64,000 nucleotides of DNA from Halomonas urmiana (GTDB lineage Bacteria; Pseudomonadota; Gammaproteobacteria; Pseudomonadales; Halomonadaceae). The stretch spans positions 62,001 to 126,000 of the forward strand of contig NZ_VBUI01000004.1 of the NCBI RefSeq assembly GCF_005780185.1, given 5' to 3'. The position numbers were made by a program, and so were the translations under genes. Shown in pieces: positions 47,042 to 57,844 of this stretch; the stretch's first letter is position 1; every line of letters begins with the position of its first letter. Under the pieces are notes generated by a model. That model was not told the DNA's origin. It made no database searches and worked only from the letters and a program-made list of their open reading frames with translations.

Positions 47042-49445
47042 CGTCCTCGTCCTCCTCTTCGGTTTCGCCGTCGGCGAGGCCGCGCTCCGCCTGCCGGGCC
47101 TGTTTCACCGACTCGCGGAACTGTGACAGCCGCTCGGCCATCCGCGCCTCGAGGCTGTCCTCGGGAAAGTGCCCTTGGGCGTCGGCTTCGCCGATGGGCA
47201 ACCCGGTGAGCAGCGACAGGGCCTCGTCCACCCGGGAGATCGCGAAGACCCGGAACTGCCCCTGCTCGATGGCCTCACGCACCTCGCCCTTGAGCATCAG
47301 GTGCTCGACGTTGGTCCTCGGCAGGATCACCGCCTGGCCCGACAGCGCGCCACGTGAACGGCAGACGTCGAAGAAGCCCTCGATCTTCTCGTTCACCCCG
47401 CCCACCGCCTGGACCCTGCCGTGCTGGTCGATGGAGCCGGTCACGGCGAAGGCCTGGTCGAGCCCCACCCCGGCGATGGCCGAGACCAAGGCACAGGCCT
47501 CGGCCACCGAGGCGCTGTCGCCCTCGACGCCGCCGTAGGACTGCTCGAAGGCAAGACTCGCCGAGAGCGACAGCGGCTCCAGCGCCGCGTAGCGGCTCGC
47601 CAGGTAGCGGGAGAGGATCATCACGGCCTTGGCATGGATCCGCCCGCCGGTGCGTGCCTCGCGTTCGATATCGACCACCCGGCCCTCGCCGGGACGCGCC
47701 GTGGCGGTGATACGCGAGGGCTGGCCGAAGGCGCTCTCGCCCAGCTGTATCACCGAGAGACCATTGACCTGGCCGACCACGCGCCCCTCGGTGGCGACCA
47801 TCAGGGTGCCGCGGGTGAACAGCTCGTGGCTGCGCTCGCGAAGGCGCCCCGCCCGCCAGAGCTGCTGCGCTACCGCCCGCTCGACATGGGCCCGGCCGAC
47901 CACCCGGGCGTCCTCCTGGCCGGCCCAGTGATCGGCCTCCAGCAGCAGGTCGTGGAGGTCGCGGTGGCGCGCCGTCAGCTTACGCTGGTCGTCGGCCAGG
48001 CGGCTGGCGCGCTCGACCACCGCGGCCACGCCCTCCCGATCCAGGGGCCGCAGCGCCGCGGTGCGCGCCAGCGTCGCCACCATGCGGGCGTAGAAGGCCT
48101 CGTGCTCGGGGTCGCGATCGAGCTCGTCCTCGAGATCGGCCTGCACCTTGAACAGCTCGAGAAACTCCGGATCATGCTCGCAGAGCAGGTAGTAGAGCAG
48201 CCGGTCGCCGAGCAGCACGATCTTGATGTCCAGCGGGATCGGCTGCGGCTCCAGGGTCACGGTGCTGATCAGGCCGTAGGCCTGCTCGAGGGACTCGGTG
48301 CGGATCTCGCCGGCCCGCAGCACCCGCTTGAGAGTCTCCCAGGCGCCCGGCTGGGTGAGCACGCCGCGCACGTCCAGCACCAGGTAGCCGCCGTTGGCAC
48401 GATGCAGGGCGCCGGGGCGAATCAGCAGGAAATCGGTAAGCAGGGTGCCGTTCTGCACGTGGTGCTCGATGCGCCCCACCAGGTGCTGATGAGTGGGCAG
48501 GTCCTGATGAATCACGGGCGCCCCCTCGGCCTCGGCGTTGTCTACCAGCTGGTTGACCTGGAACCGGCTGAACACCGCCTCCGCCGGGATGTCGGCGTTC
48601 TCATCGATGAAGGAGTCGGCATTGAAGAGGATCGCCTCGCGGATCGCGTCGAGGTGGGTGATGACGCCCTCCTGGTCGGCGTAACGCTCCTTGAGTTCGT
48701 CCAGCGGTGACCCGATGGCCGATTCGAGCATCTCCGCGTTGAGGTCGTTGGCCCGCTGGCGAAGCTGCTTGGCGAGGCGCGGCATCTGACGGATAGCCTG
48801 GGTGAGCTGGCGCTGCAGCTCCTCGACCTTGTGCTCGATGCGTTCGCGCTCCTCAGCGGGAAGCTTCTCGAAGGCTTCCGGCGCCATCATCTTGTCGCCG
48901 TCGGCCGGCGCGAAGGTGAAGCCGTTGGGCGTGGAGAGCAGCAAGATGCCGTGCTCACGAGCCTCGCGACGCACGTCCTCGACGGCATCGCGCTGCCGTT
49001 CGCTCATGGCCTGCTTCAGCTCGTGGAGGCGATTCTGGTACTCCTCGCTCTCGAAGACCGCGGGAATGGCACTGCGCAGCTCTTCGATCAGGGCATCGAG
49101 ATCCTCGCGCAGTGCTCGCCCCATGCCCGCCGGCAGGGAGAGCGCCAGCGGCACGGTCGGGTCATCGAAGTTGTAGCGATAGCACCAGTCGCCGGGCGTC
49201 GGGCCGCGCTGGGCCTGCTCGGCAAGAAAGCGCCCCACTAGGCTCTCCCGGTCGTGCCCGGGCGTGCCCAGCACGAAGAGGTTGAAGCCGTCGCTGCGCA
49301 TCGCGGTGCCGAAACTCAGCGCGTCCCGGGCTCGCTCATGCCCGCTCAGCAGGTCCAGCGACTCGAGTTCGCTGGTGATCTCGAAATCGAACGACGCGAT
49401 GTCACAGCGTCGATACACCTGGGTGACATCCAGGGACTCCAGCAT
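47031..49445 (-). CDS. Lon-family protease of the LonP/YcbZ type
   Basis: This ATP-dependent serine protease variant has 804 residues. The C-terminal S16 domain has the Ser-Lys dyad S644 (GDSASVAEA) and K687 (VNEKIEGF), 43 residues apart as in true Lon. The N-terminal AAA-like region has a degenerate Walker A (GTPGHDRES, no lysine) and a long coiled-coil insert (~130-260) rich in Glu/Arg; there is no Lon N-terminal substrate domain. The start ATG 49445 has GGAGAACGAT before it. It is co-transcribed with a small RcnB-like gene and usp, suggesting envelope or general stress. Confidence 0.88.
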   Translation of the reverse strand: MLESLDVTQVYRRCDIASFDFEITSELESLDLLSGHERARDALSFGTAMRSDGFNLFVLGTPGHDRESLVGRFLAEQAQRGPTPGDWCYRYNFDDPTVPLALSLPAGMGRALREDLDALIEELRSAIPAVFESEEYQNRLHELKQAMSERQRDAVEDVRREAREHGILLLSTPNGFTFAPADGDKMMAPEAFEKLPAEERERIEHKVEELQRQLTQAIRQMPRLAKQLRQRANDLNAEMLESAIGSPLDELKERYADQEGVITHLDAIREAILFNADSFIDENADIPAEAVFSRFQVNQLVDNAEAEGAPVIHQDLPTHQHLVGRIEHHVQNGTLLTDFLLIRPGALHRANGGYLVLDVRGVLTQPGAWETLKRVLRAGEIRTESLEQAYGLISTVTLEPQPIPLDIKIVLLGDRLLYYLLCEHDPEFLELFKVQADLEDELDRDPEHEAFYARMVATLARTAALRPLDREGVAAVVERASRLADDQRKLTARHRDLHDLLLEADHWAGQEDARVVGRAHVERAVAQQLWRAGRLRERSHELFTRGTLMVATEGRVVGQVNGLSVIQLGESAFGQPSRITATARPGEGRVVDIEREARTGGRIHAKAVMILSRYLASRYAALEPLSLSASLAFEQSYGGVEGDSASVAEACALVSAIAGVGLDQAFAVTGSIDQHGRVQAVGGVNEKIEGFFDVCRSRGALSGQAVILPRTNVEHLMLKGEVREAIEQGQFRVFAISRVDEALSLLTGLPIGEADAQGHFPEDSLEARMAERLSQFRESVKQARQAERGLADGETEEEDEDDAS

Positions 49446-49489
49446 ATCGTTCTCCTTTCCTTGACCGGCTCGCCGCCATCGCGAGTCGC

Positions 49490-49672
49490 TCAGCGCAGGA
49501 TGTCGTGAATCACCGCGTGGATGATATCGTTGGTAATATCGACCAGCACGGCATCGGCGCCCACGCGGCGCCACTCGTACCCCTCGTAGTGTGGCAGCTC
49601 CCGGCGCCGGCGCGGATCGACGTTTTTCGCGATCTCCGGCGGCAGGGAAAAGGCATCACCGGGACGCTTCAT
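49490..49672 (-). CDS. Small RcnB-like domain protein
   Basis: The 60-residue protein from ATG 49672 (AAGAGG ribosome site) resembles the C-terminal module of RcnB/CigR-type proteins: LPPEIAKNVDPRRRRELPHY, then YEWRRVGADAVLVDITNDII and an IHDIL end. Those proteins are normally periplasmic, but no signal peptide is present here, so it is either a cytoplasmic derivative or a remnant. It lies 44 bp before the lon-like gene and probably leads the operon. Confidence 0.65.
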   Translation of the reverse strand: MKRPGDAFSLPPEIAKNVDPRRRRELPHYEGYEWRRVGADAVLVDITNDIIHAVIHDILR

Positions 49673-49742
49673 GACGACCTCTTCAATGGGAACCATACCC
49701 GCAGTCTAGCCATACAACGTGCCGTGCATGTGCAAGAACGGC

Positions 49743-49770
49743 TTCGACATCGCGCCAGAACGCGTATCAT
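49743..49770 (+). promoter_or_regulatory. Candidate sigma70 promoter of the osmolyte-binding protein gene
   Basis: TTCGAC (49743-49748) and TATCAT (49765-49770) are separated by 16 bp, 47 bp before the start codon. The same TATCAT-GGGGC -10 context occurs before the asparaginase gene. Confidence 0.4.
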
Positions 49771-49817
49771 GGGGCGCTCTGAGATCGCTTTCCCCGCCCC
49801 TGCTGGAGATGTTTGAG

Positions 49818-50663
49818 ATGATTTTGCGTTCGCTGCTCGCTTCCACCGGCCTGCTGCTCGGCGCCGTCAGCCCGCTGGCCCAGGCCGACACCCTGCGCCT
49901 GGGCATCGGCGAGTGGGCCACCGGTCAGGCCAGCACCTATGTGCTCAAGGCGGTCCTCGAGGACGCCGGCCATGAGGTGGAGGTCCACTCGGTGAGCCTG
50001 GCCGCGATCTGGCAGGGCCTCTCCGTCGGCGAGCTGGATGCCTTCACCGGCGCCTGGCTGCCGGTCACCCAGGCCAGCTACTACGAGGCCGCGGCCGACC
50101 GGATCGACGATCTCGGCCCCAACCTCCGCGACGCCCGCATCGGCCTGGCCGTGCCCGACTACGCCGAGGCGACCTCGATGGCGGACCTGGTCGACGCCGG
50201 CGAGGCCTTCGGCGAGCGCATTCACGGCATCGATCCAGGCGCCGGCATCATGGCCCTGACCGAGCGGGCCATGGACGCCTACGGCCTCGACGACTGGCGG
50301 CTGATCGCCGGCAGCGATGCGGCCATGAGCAAGACCCTGGAGACCGCGATGGGCCGCCAGGAGCCGATCGTCGTCACCGCCTGGGCCCCGCATCCGGTGT
50401 TCTCGGGGCAGTCGCTGCGCTACCTGGAGGATCCCGAGGGCCTCTACTCCCAGAACGAGCGCATCCACACCGTGACCCGCCAGGGGCTCGCCGAGGAGCA
50501 GCCGGAAATCACCGACATCCTGGATCGCTTTGCGTGGAGCGCCGAGGACGTCCAGGGCCTGATGGAGGCCAACCAGGCCAACGGCGACTACGAGGCCAAC
50601 GCCCGCGCCTGGGTCGAGGCGCACCCCGAACTCGTCGCCCAGTGGCTGGGCGAGGACGACTGA
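49818..50663 (+). CDS. Glycine betaine/choline-type ABC substrate-binding protein
   Basis: This periplasmic binding protein has a Sec signal peptide (MILRSLLASTGLLLGAVSPLAQA, cut before DTLRLG) and the OpuAC fold. It shows GEWATGQASTYVLKAVLEDAG at the N-terminus, DAFTGAWLPVT in the ligand site region and VVTAWAPHPVFSGQSLRYLEDP. Aromatic residues suited to a quaternary-ammonium cage are present (several Trp/Tyr). The ATG at 49818 is preferred for its GGAG spacing over 49809. No permease or ATPase gene is adjacent, so it is an orphan component. Confidence 0.85.
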   Translation: MILRSLLASTGLLLGAVSPLAQADTLRLGIGEWATGQASTYVLKAVLEDAGHEVEVHSVSLAAIWQGLSVGELDAFTGAWLPVTQASYYEAAADRIDDLGPNLRDARIGLAVPDYAEATSMADLVDAGEAFGERIHGIDPGAGIMALTERAMDAYGLDDWRLIAGSDAAMSKTLETAMGRQEPIVVTAWAPHPVFSGQSLRYLEDPEGLYSQNERIHTVTRQGLAEEQPEITDILDRFAWSAEDVQGLMEANQANGDYEANARAWVEAHPELVAQWLGEDD

Positions 50664-50729
50664 GCCCAAGCTGACTGGAACGACGGACGGCCTGGCACGA
50701 CGAGAGCGCCCGGGCCACCTCGCCTTCAG

Positions 50730-50766
50730 CACGAGAAACCCCGCCTGTTAGGCGGGGTTTCTCGTG
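50730..50766. terminator. Bidirectional terminator, 16-bp stem
   Basis: A 16-bp perfect stem (50730-50745 with 50751-50766) has a 5-base loop and A/T-rich inner stretches. It separates the convergent binding-protein and ppsA genes. Confidence 0.8.
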
Positions 50767-50788
50767 TGCGTGGTGAGCGGACGATGCC

Positions 50789-53161
50789 CTAGCCGAGGGT
50801 CTCACCGGCCAGCATGAACCAGGTCTCGAGCACCGCGTCCGGGTTCAGAGAGACCGAATCGATGCCCTGCTCCATCAGCCACTTGGCGAGGTCCGGATGG
50901 TCCGAGGGCCCCTGGCCGCAGATGCCGATGTACTTGCCCTGGGCGCGGCAGGCCTGGATGGCCATGGAGAGCAGCTTCTTGACGGCCGGGTTCCGCTCGT
51001 CGAACAGGTGCGCGACGATGCCCGAGTCGCGATCCAGCCCCAGGGTCAACTGGGTCAGGTCGTTGGAGCCGATGGAGAAGCCGTCGAAGTGTTCGAGGAA
51101 CTCGTCGGCCAGCAGGGCGTTGGCCGGCAGCTCACACATCATGATGACCTTGAGGCCGTTTTCGCCTCGGGTAAGGCCGTTGGCGGCCAGCAGCTCCACC
51201 ACCTGGCGTGCCTCGTCGGGGGTGCGGACGAAGGGCACCATGATCTCGACGTTGTCCAGGCCCATCACCTCGCGCACCCGCTTTAGCGCCCGGCACTCCA
51301 GCTCGAAGCAGGGGCGGAAGGACTCGGAGATGTAACGCGCCGCGCCGCGGAACCCGAGCATGGGATTCTCCTCGCCGGGCTCGTAGAGCTTGCCGCCGAT
51401 GAGGTTCTCGTACTCGTTGGACTTGAAGTCCGACAGCCGCACGATGACCCGCTGCGGGTAGAAGGAGGCGGCCAGGGTGGAGATCCCCTCGACCAGCTTC
51501 TCGACGTAGAACTCGACCGGATCGGGGTAGCCGGCGGTGCGCAGGTCGATGGTCTGCTGCAGGTCCGCGGGCAGGGTGTCGTACTCGAGCAGCGCCTTGG
51601 GGTGCACGCCGATCATGCGGTTGATGATAAACTCGAGGCGCGCCAGGCCGACGCCGGCGCTGGGCAGGCTGGCGAAGCTGAAGGCGCGGTCGGGGTTACC
51701 CACGTTCATCATGATCTTGAAGGGGATCTCGGGCATCGCATCGACGCTGGTCACGCGGCGGTCGAAGTCCAGCAGGCCCTCGTAGACGTGGCCGGTGTCG
51801 CCCTCCGCGCAGGAGACGGTAACGTCGCGGCCATCGGCCAGCACCTCGGTGGCGTCGCCGCAGCCGACCACCGCCGGGATGCCCAGCTCGCGGGCGATGA
51901 TCGCCGCGTGGCAGGTGCGCCCGCCGCGGTTGGTGACGATGGCCGATGCCCGCTTCATGATCGGCTCCCAGTCCGGGTCGGTCATGTCGGTGACCAGCAC
52001 GTCGCCAGGATGGACCTTCTCCATGTCATCCGGGGAGAAGATCACCTTCACCGCGCCGCTGCCGATGCGCTGGCCGATGGCCCGGCCGGAGACCAGGGTG
52101 CGGCCCTTCTCCTTGAGCTGGAAGCGCTCGAGCTTGCCGCCCTCCTGCTGAGACACCACGGTCTCGGGACGCGCCTGGACGACGTAGAGCTTGCCGTCGT
52201 CGCCATCCAGCGCCCACTCGATGTCCATGGGACGCTGGTAGTGCTGCTCGATGGTCACCGCCTGGCGGGCCAGGTCCATGATCTGCTCGTCGTTGATGCA
52301 GAAGCGTCCGCGGTCGGCCAGCGGCACATCGACGGTCTCCACCGACTTGCCGGCGCTGGTGTCCTCGGTGTAGATCATCTTGATCAGCTTGGAGCCGAGG
52401 TTACGGCGCAACACCGCCGGACGACCCGCTGCCAGGGTCGGCTTGTGCACGTAGAACTCGTCGGGGTTCACGGCGCCCTGCACCACCGTCTCGCCCAGGC
52501 CCCAGGAGGCGGTGACGAAGACCGCGTCGCGGTAGCCGGATTCGGTGTCCAGGGTGAACATCACGCCCGAGGCGCCGGTCTCGGAGCGCACCATCTTCTG
52601 GATGCCCGCCGACAGCGCCACGTTCTCGTGGGCGTAGCCGCGGTGAACGCGGTAGGAGATGGCCCGGTCGTTGAACAGCGACGCGAACACCTCGTGCACG
52701 GCGCGCTTGATGTTGTCGAAGCCCTCGATGTTGAGGAAGGTCTCCTGCTGGCCGGCGAAGGAGGCGTCCGGCAGGTCCTCGGCGGTGGCCGAGCTGCGCA
52801 CCGCCACCTTGAGGTTGGGGTGCATGGCGAGGAGCGTGTCGTAGCTCTCGCGCAGGTACTCCTCGAAGGTCGGCGGCAGCGGCGTGTCGATGACCCACTG
52901 GCGGATCTGGGCACCGACGCGGGCGAGCTCGTTGACGTCGTCGACGTCAAGGGTCGCGAGTGCCTGATTGATGCGATCGTTCAACCCCTCGTGGGAGAGG
53001 AACTCACGGTAGGCGTGCGCCGTGGTGGCGAAACCGCCGGGCACCGTGACGCCGGCATCGGCCAGGTTGGAGATCATCTCGCCGAGGGAGGCGTTCTTGC
53101 CGCCGACCCGCTCGACGTCCGCCATGCCCAGCTGATCGAACCACTGAATGTAATCGTCCAT
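50789..53161 (-). CDS. ppsA: Phosphoenolpyruvate synthase
   Basis: PpsA converts pyruvate and ATP to PEP, AMP and phosphate for gluconeogenesis. The 790 residues (E. coli 792) contain the ATP-grasp domain ([14 protein letters not shown]... [18 protein letters not shown]), the phosphohistidine domain with [15 protein letters not shown], and the PEP-utilising C-terminal barrel ending in [11 protein letters not shown] with the catalytic cysteine. The start ATG 53161 is preceded by GGGAGG. It is divergent from ppsR, its kinase/phosphotransferase regulator. Confidence 0.95.
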   Translation of the reverse strand: MDDYIQWFDQLGMADVERVGGKNASLGEMISNLADAGVTVPGGFATTAHAYREFLSHEGLNDRINQALATLDVDDVNELARVGAQIRQWVIDTPLPPTFEEYLRESYDTLLAMHPNLKVAVRSSATAEDLPDASFAGQQETFLNIEGFDNIKRAVHEVFASLFNDRAISYRVHRGYAHENVALSAGIQKMVRSETGASGVMFTLDTESGYRDAVFVTASWGLGETVVQGAVNPDEFYVHKPTLAAGRPAVLRRNLGSKLIKMIYTEDTSAGKSVETVDVPLADRGRFCINDEQIMDLARQAVTIEQHYQRPMDIEWALDGDDGKLYVVQARPETVVSQQEGGKLERFQLKEKGRTLVSGRAIGQRIGSGAVKVIFSPDDMEKVHPGDVLVTDMTDPDWEPIMKRASAIVTNRGGRTCHAAIIARELGIPAVVGCGDATEVLADGRDVTVSCAEGDTGHVYEGLLDFDRRVTSVDAMPEIPFKIMMNVGNPDRAFSFASLPSAGVGLARLEFIINRMIGVHPKALLEYDTLPADLQQTIDLRTAGYPDPVEFYVEKLVEGISTLAASFYPQRVIVRLSDFKSNEYENLIGGKLYEPGEENPMLGFRGAARYISESFRPCFELECRALKRVREVMGLDNVEIMVPFVRTPDEARQVVELLAANGLTRGENGLKVIMMCELPANALLADEFLEHFDGFSIGSNDLTQLTLGLDRDSGIVAHLFDERNPAVKKLLSMAIQACRAQGKYIGICGQGPSDHPDLAKWLMEQGIDSVSLNPDAVLETWFMLAGETLG

Positions 53162-53473
53162 GAGACCTCCCAGAAAAATCGTCGCCGAGTGCATCACGCC
53201 GGTGGGCCTCGCTCGCGGAACTGACTGTTGGGTCTAGCGCGCGGGTCTCACTCGAGGGACCAGGACATGATGGGATGCTGGCGACTCTACCAGCGACCTT
53301 CCATATTCGCCATTGGTCTAACATCGAAGTCACTGGAGGATTTTTACAACAGCGAGGCCATGGGCCCGTTTCCTGTAGTGACAGGCCCCGGCGCGGCGCC
53401 GCCTGACCCTTGTCGCAGCCGCGGCCAACACCGACAATGGGTGCCCCACCCGACCGGACGACAGCGACCCGCC
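53162..53473. other. ppsA-ppsR divergent intergenic region (312 bp)
   Basis: This region holds both promoters. On the ppsA strand, TTCGAT and TATGGA are 17 bp apart (about 53296-53324), a moderate sigma70 match. A GC-rich inverted repeat near 53392-53410 could be a leader hairpin for ppsR. No gene or ORF of interest is seen. Confidence 0.4.
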
Positions 53474-54307
53474 ATGACGCGTACTGCCTTCTTCATCTCC
53501 GACGGAACCGGCATCACCGCCGAGAGTCTCGGCCGCAGCCTGCTGGCCCAGTTCGAGAGCGTCGAGATCCGCATGTTGACCAAGCCCTACATCGACTCCC
53601 TCGACAAGGCTCGCACCCTGGTGGCGATCATCGAGGCCACGGCGGTACGCGACGGCGAGCAGCCGATCATCATCGACACCGTCGTCGACGAGCAGATCCG
53701 CGCGGTGATCCGCGAGGCGCCGGGCTTCAAGGTCGATATCTTCTCGACCTTCCTGAAGCCCCTCGAGGAGGAGCTGAAGGCCCACTCCTCCTACAGCGTG
53801 GGGCGCACCCACGCCATCGGCCGCGACGACGTCTACATGGACCGCATCCACTCGGTGCACTTCGCATTGGACAACGACGACGGGGCGCGCACCCACCAGT
53901 ACGACCAGGCCGACATCATCCTGGTCGGGGTCTCACGCTGCGGCAAGACGCCGACTTCGCTCTACCTGGCGCTGCAGTTCGGCATCCGTGCGGCCAACTA
54001 CCCGCTCACCGAGGACGACCTGGACGAGGATGGCAGCCTCAAGCTGCCCAAGGTGCTGGCGCCGCATCGCCACAAGCTGTTCGGCCTGACCATCGATCCC
54101 CGGCGGCTGGCGGCGATCCGCCACGAGCGGCGCCCCAACAGCCGCTACAGCTCCATGGATCAGTGCGTCCAGGAGGTCGAACAGACCGAGGGGCTCTATC
54201 GCCAGCTGCACGTGCCCTACATCGACACCACCCGCTTCTCGGTGGAGGAGATCTCCACGCGGATGATCGCCGAGACCGGGCTCACGCGGCGCTTCTCGCC
54301 GCGCTAG
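53474..54307 (+). CDS. ppsR: PEP synthase regulatory protein (kinase/pyrophosphorylase)
   Basis: PpsR inactivates PpsA by ADP-dependent threonine phosphorylation and reactivates it by phosphate-dependent dephosphorylation. The 277-residue DUF299 protein opens [15 protein letters not shown]. It has the nucleotide-binding P-loop [11 protein letters not shown] near 155 and a C-terminal [12 protein letters not shown]. The ATG at 53474 is the natural start; the upstream in-frame extension lies in the promoter. Its stop codon overlaps the stop of the convergent CoA-transferase gene. Confidence 0.93.
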   Translation: MTRTAFFISDGTGITAESLGRSLLAQFESVEIRMLTKPYIDSLDKARTLVAIIEATAVRDGEQPIIIDTVVDEQIRAVIREAPGFKVDIFSTFLKPLEEELKAHSSYSVGRTHAIGRDDVYMDRIHSVHFALDNDDGARTHQYDQADIILVGVSRCGKTPTSLYLALQFGIRAANYPLTEDDLDEDGSLKLPKVLAPHRHKLFGLTIDPRRLAAIRHERRPNSRYSSMDQCVQEVEQTEGLYRQLHVPYIDTTRFSVEEISTRMIAETGLTRRFSPR

Positions 54308-55509
54308 CGGATCACCCCCTCCTTCCTCAGCCGGGCGATATCGTCCGTCGAGAGCCCCATCTCGGCGAGGATGGCATCGCTGTCCTGGCCGAGCCGGGGC
54401 GGTGCGACCCCGCTGGTCAGCGCCTCGCCGTCGAAGCGCAGCGGACTCGCCACCTGGGGCACCGCCTGAGCGCCCTGGTCGAGGGTCCGCTGCAGACCGC
54501 GATGGCGCACCTGGGGGTCGTCGAACACCTCGGTCAGGGTATTGATGGGCCCCGCCGGAATGCCGCGCATCTCCAGCTCGTCGAGCCAGGCGTCGCGCTC
54601 GCGGCCGAGCAGCCGCGACTGGATCATCGCCACCAGGACCTCCCGATTGCCGACCCGAGCGGCATTGGTGGCGTAGGCGGGATCCTCGGCCCACTCGGGG
54701 TGCCCCAGCAGAGTGGCCAGGCGCGCGAACTGGGCATCGTTGCCCACGGTGAGCACCAGATGGCCGTCGGCGCAGGCGAAGGCCTGATAGGGCACGATGT
54801 TGGGATGGGCGTTGCCGTGACGCTGTGGAGATGACCCGCTGGTCAGGGCATTGAGGGCCTGGTTGGCCAGGGTCGCGACCTGGACATCGAGCAGGGCGAC
54901 GTCGATGTGGCGTCCCTTTCCGGTGCGTTCGCGTTCGTGGAGGGCCGCCAGCACCCCGACCGTGGCATAGAGGCCGGTCATCACGTCGGTGATCGCCACG
55001 CCGGTCTTCATGGGCATGCCGTCGGGTTCGCCGGTGAGGCTCATCAGGCCGCCCATGGCCTGGATCATGAAGTCGTAGCCGGCGCGGTGCGCGTAGGGGC
55101 CGTCCTGGCCGAAGCCGGTGATCGAGCAGCCGATCAGTCGTGGATTGAGCGCCCGGAGACGGGGATAATCGAGGCCGTACTTGGCCAGCCCCCCGACCTT
55201 GAAGTTCTCGAGCAGGATGTCGGCGCCCTTCGCCAGCTCCTTGACCAGGGCCTGGCCACCCTCGCTTGAGATATCCACCGCCAGCGACTGCTTGCCGCGG
55301 TTGGCACAGAGGTAATAGGCCGCCTGGCGCTCGGCTCCCTGATCGCCGTCGAGCCAGGGGGGCCCCCAGCCGCGGGTGTCGTCGCCGCGCGTGGGGTGCT
55401 CGACCTTGATCACCCGGGCGCCCAGGTCGGCCAGCTGCTGGCCGGCCCAGGGCCCGGCCAGCACCCGCGAAAGATCGAGCACCGTGATGCCCTGCAGCGG
55501 TCCACTCAT
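54304..55509 (-). CDS. CaiB/BaiF-type (class III) CoA-transferase
   Basis: The 401-residue enzyme moves CoA between acyl groups. It has the family opening [31 protein letters not shown], then [21 protein letters not shown] and the catalytic aspartate in [12 protein letters not shown] near residue 170. Adjacent glutaryl-CoA dehydrogenase suggests glutarate activation (succinate--hydroxymethylglutarate/glutarate CoA-transferase type). AAGGAG precedes the start at 55509. The 4-bp CTAG at 54304-54307 serves as the end of both this gene and ppsR. Confidence 0.88.
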   Translation of the reverse strand: MSGPLQGITVLDLSRVLAGPWAGQQLADLGARVIKVEHPTRGDDTRGWGPPWLDGDQGAERQAAYYLCANRGKQSLAVDISSEGGQALVKELAKGADILLENFKVGGLAKYGLDYPRLRALNPRLIGCSITGFGQDGPYAHRAGYDFMIQAMGGLMSLTGEPDGMPMKTGVAITDVMTGLYATVGVLAALHERERTGKGRHIDVALLDVQVATLANQALNALTSGSSPQRHGNAHPNIVPYQAFACADGHLVLTVGNDAQFARLATLLGHPEWAEDPAYATNAARVGNREVLVAMIQSRLLGRERDAWLDELEMRGIPAGPINTLTEVFDDPQVRHRGLQRTLDQGAQAVPQVASPLRFDGEALTSGVAPPRLGQDSDAILAEMGLSTDDIARLRKEGVIR

Positions 55510-55540
55510 GTAGAGCTCCTTGATCGCTCAGGTCTGAACA

Positions 55541-55631
55541 GGCAACAGGCCGGCGAGGAGGCGCTGTGAATACGTCCCTGTACGCTACCGACGCCATCCT
55601 TGGCGTAGGACCTCCTCTTCGGCCTGTTCCC
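55541..55631. repeat. Long intergenic inverted-repeat element
   Basis: Outer arms 55544-55561 and 55611-55628 match at 16 of 18 positions (AACAGGCCG..GAGGAGG). A nested ACGCCA-TCCT-TGGCGT hairpin lies at 55591-55606. The whole would fold as a branched stem in the gcdH-CoA-transferase transcript. I recall similar GAATAC-CCCTGTACGCT hairpin elements scattered in Halomonas genomes, so this is probably one copy of a REP/MITE-like family; only one copy is in this window. Confidence 0.65.
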
Positions 55632-55665
55632 GGTGCCCCTGATGGTCGTCTACGGTGTCTATTCG

Positions 55666-56847
<1,182 letters not shown>

Positions 56848-56876
56848 GAGGCATCCTCGAGTGGCGTGGTTTAATT

Positions 56877-56899
56877 TCTACATTTTTAACAAATGTAGA
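56877..56899. promoter_or_regulatory. AT-rich palindromic operator upstream of gcdH
   Basis: TCTACATTT and AAATGTAGA form a perfect 9-bp inverted repeat around TTAAC. It starts 30 bp upstream of the gcdH ATG in an otherwise rare AT-rich stretch, so it overlaps the promoter. It could also fold as an RNA hairpin, but its position and base composition favour a protein-binding site. The regulator gene is not adjacent. Confidence 0.6.
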
Positions 56900-56980
56900 C
56901 TAATAGTGCCTCGGTGCCAAGCCTGATCCTCCCTTTCAGCCTTCTGTCTGCACCGCGGTAGGGCCCGGCCAGCGCCGGTG

Positions 56981-57712
56981 TCAGGCGGCCCGAGGCGACA
57001 GTTGGCGGCGGATCTGCCACCAGGCCAGCAGCCCGACCAGCAGATTGGCCGCGAGCAGGCCGGCGAAGACCCCGCTGCTGCCGGCCAGGCGACCGCCCAT
57101 CCAGGCCAGCGGCACGGTGAGCACGAATAGCCGGACCACCGACAGGCGCATGGACAGGGCCGGCCGATGCAGGGCATTGAGCGACGAGACCGCCAGGATC
57201 ACCACACCCTGGGCACCCAGCCCCAGGGGCACCCACCACAAGAAGCTGCGCAGTACCCCGGCCACCGCATCCGTCTCGGCATAGCCCGCCACCAACCAGG
57301 GCGCCAGACCCTGCAGCGCCCCCCAGACCAGCAGTTGCCAAGCCAGCACGAAGACGAAGCAGCCGAAGATCGCCCGGCGCACGCGGTCGTGCTGGCCGGC
57401 CCCGGCGTTCTGGCTGACCAGCGGCGACAGGGTCATCGAGAGCGCCAGCACGACGATCTGGGAGATCGCCTCGATGCGGCTGCCGACACCATAACCCGCC
57501 ACGGCGGGGTGGCCATGATCGGCGATGATGCGGGTCAGAAGCCCCAGGGCGATGGGCGTGAAGACGCTGGTGAGCGCCGCCGGTCCGGCGATGCGACCGA
57601 GCTCCCGCCAGGAGGCGATCAGTCCCTTGAGATCGAGGCCGGCCAGGTCGAAGAGCGCGCGCAGCTCGCGATGACAGGCCAGCACCATCGCCATCAGGCC
57701 CCAGCTGAGCAC
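56981..57712 (-). pseudogene. 5'-truncated MATE-family efflux gene
   Basis: The 243 residues correspond to the C-terminal half of a MATE transporter (normally ~450 residues, twelve helices): LIASWRELGRIAGPAALTSVFTPIALGLL...VAGYGVGSRIEAISQIVVLALS and about six helices. The frame can be traced back a little past the GTG at 57712 (V-S-G-A-A-L-A-T, usual just before this point in MATE proteins) into a GCTCGGC 7-mer repeat. Beyond it only ~100 bp remain before the mmsB stop. The N-terminal half is absent, so the gene is very probably non-functional. Confidence 0.8.
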
Positions 57713-57736
57713 GGTGGCGAGCGCCGCCCCGCTGAC

Positions 57737-57771
57737 GCCGAGCGCCGAGCGCCGAGCGCCGAGCGCCGAGC
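57737..57771. repeat. 7-bp tandem repeat (GCCGAGC, five copies)
   Basis: Five perfect head-to-tail copies lie at the broken 5' edge of the MATE remnant. A copy-number change here shifts the reading frame, since 7 is not a multiple of 3. Either the repeats arose after inactivation or slippage contributed to it. Confidence 0.85.
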
Positions 57772-57802
57772 AGGCTGGTGCTCGCTCAACGCCATGCCGA
57801 CA

Positions 57803-57844
57803 AGGAAAAACCTCCTGCAGGCGAGTCTGCTGGAGGTTTTTCCT
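57803..57844. terminator. Terminator downstream of mmsB
   Basis: A 13-bp perfect stem (57803-57815 with 57832-57844) continues inward to about 18 bp with one mismatch around a GCGAGT loop. It carries an A5/T5 tract on its arms, suitable for termination in either direction. It lies 30 bp after the mmsB stop codon. Confidence 0.75.

Noticed and set aside
55510..55665. Insertion sequence remnant between gcdH and the CoA-transferase
   Set aside because: The inverted arms look transposon-like but there is no coding remnant and no clear target duplication; it is listed as an intergenic repeat instead.
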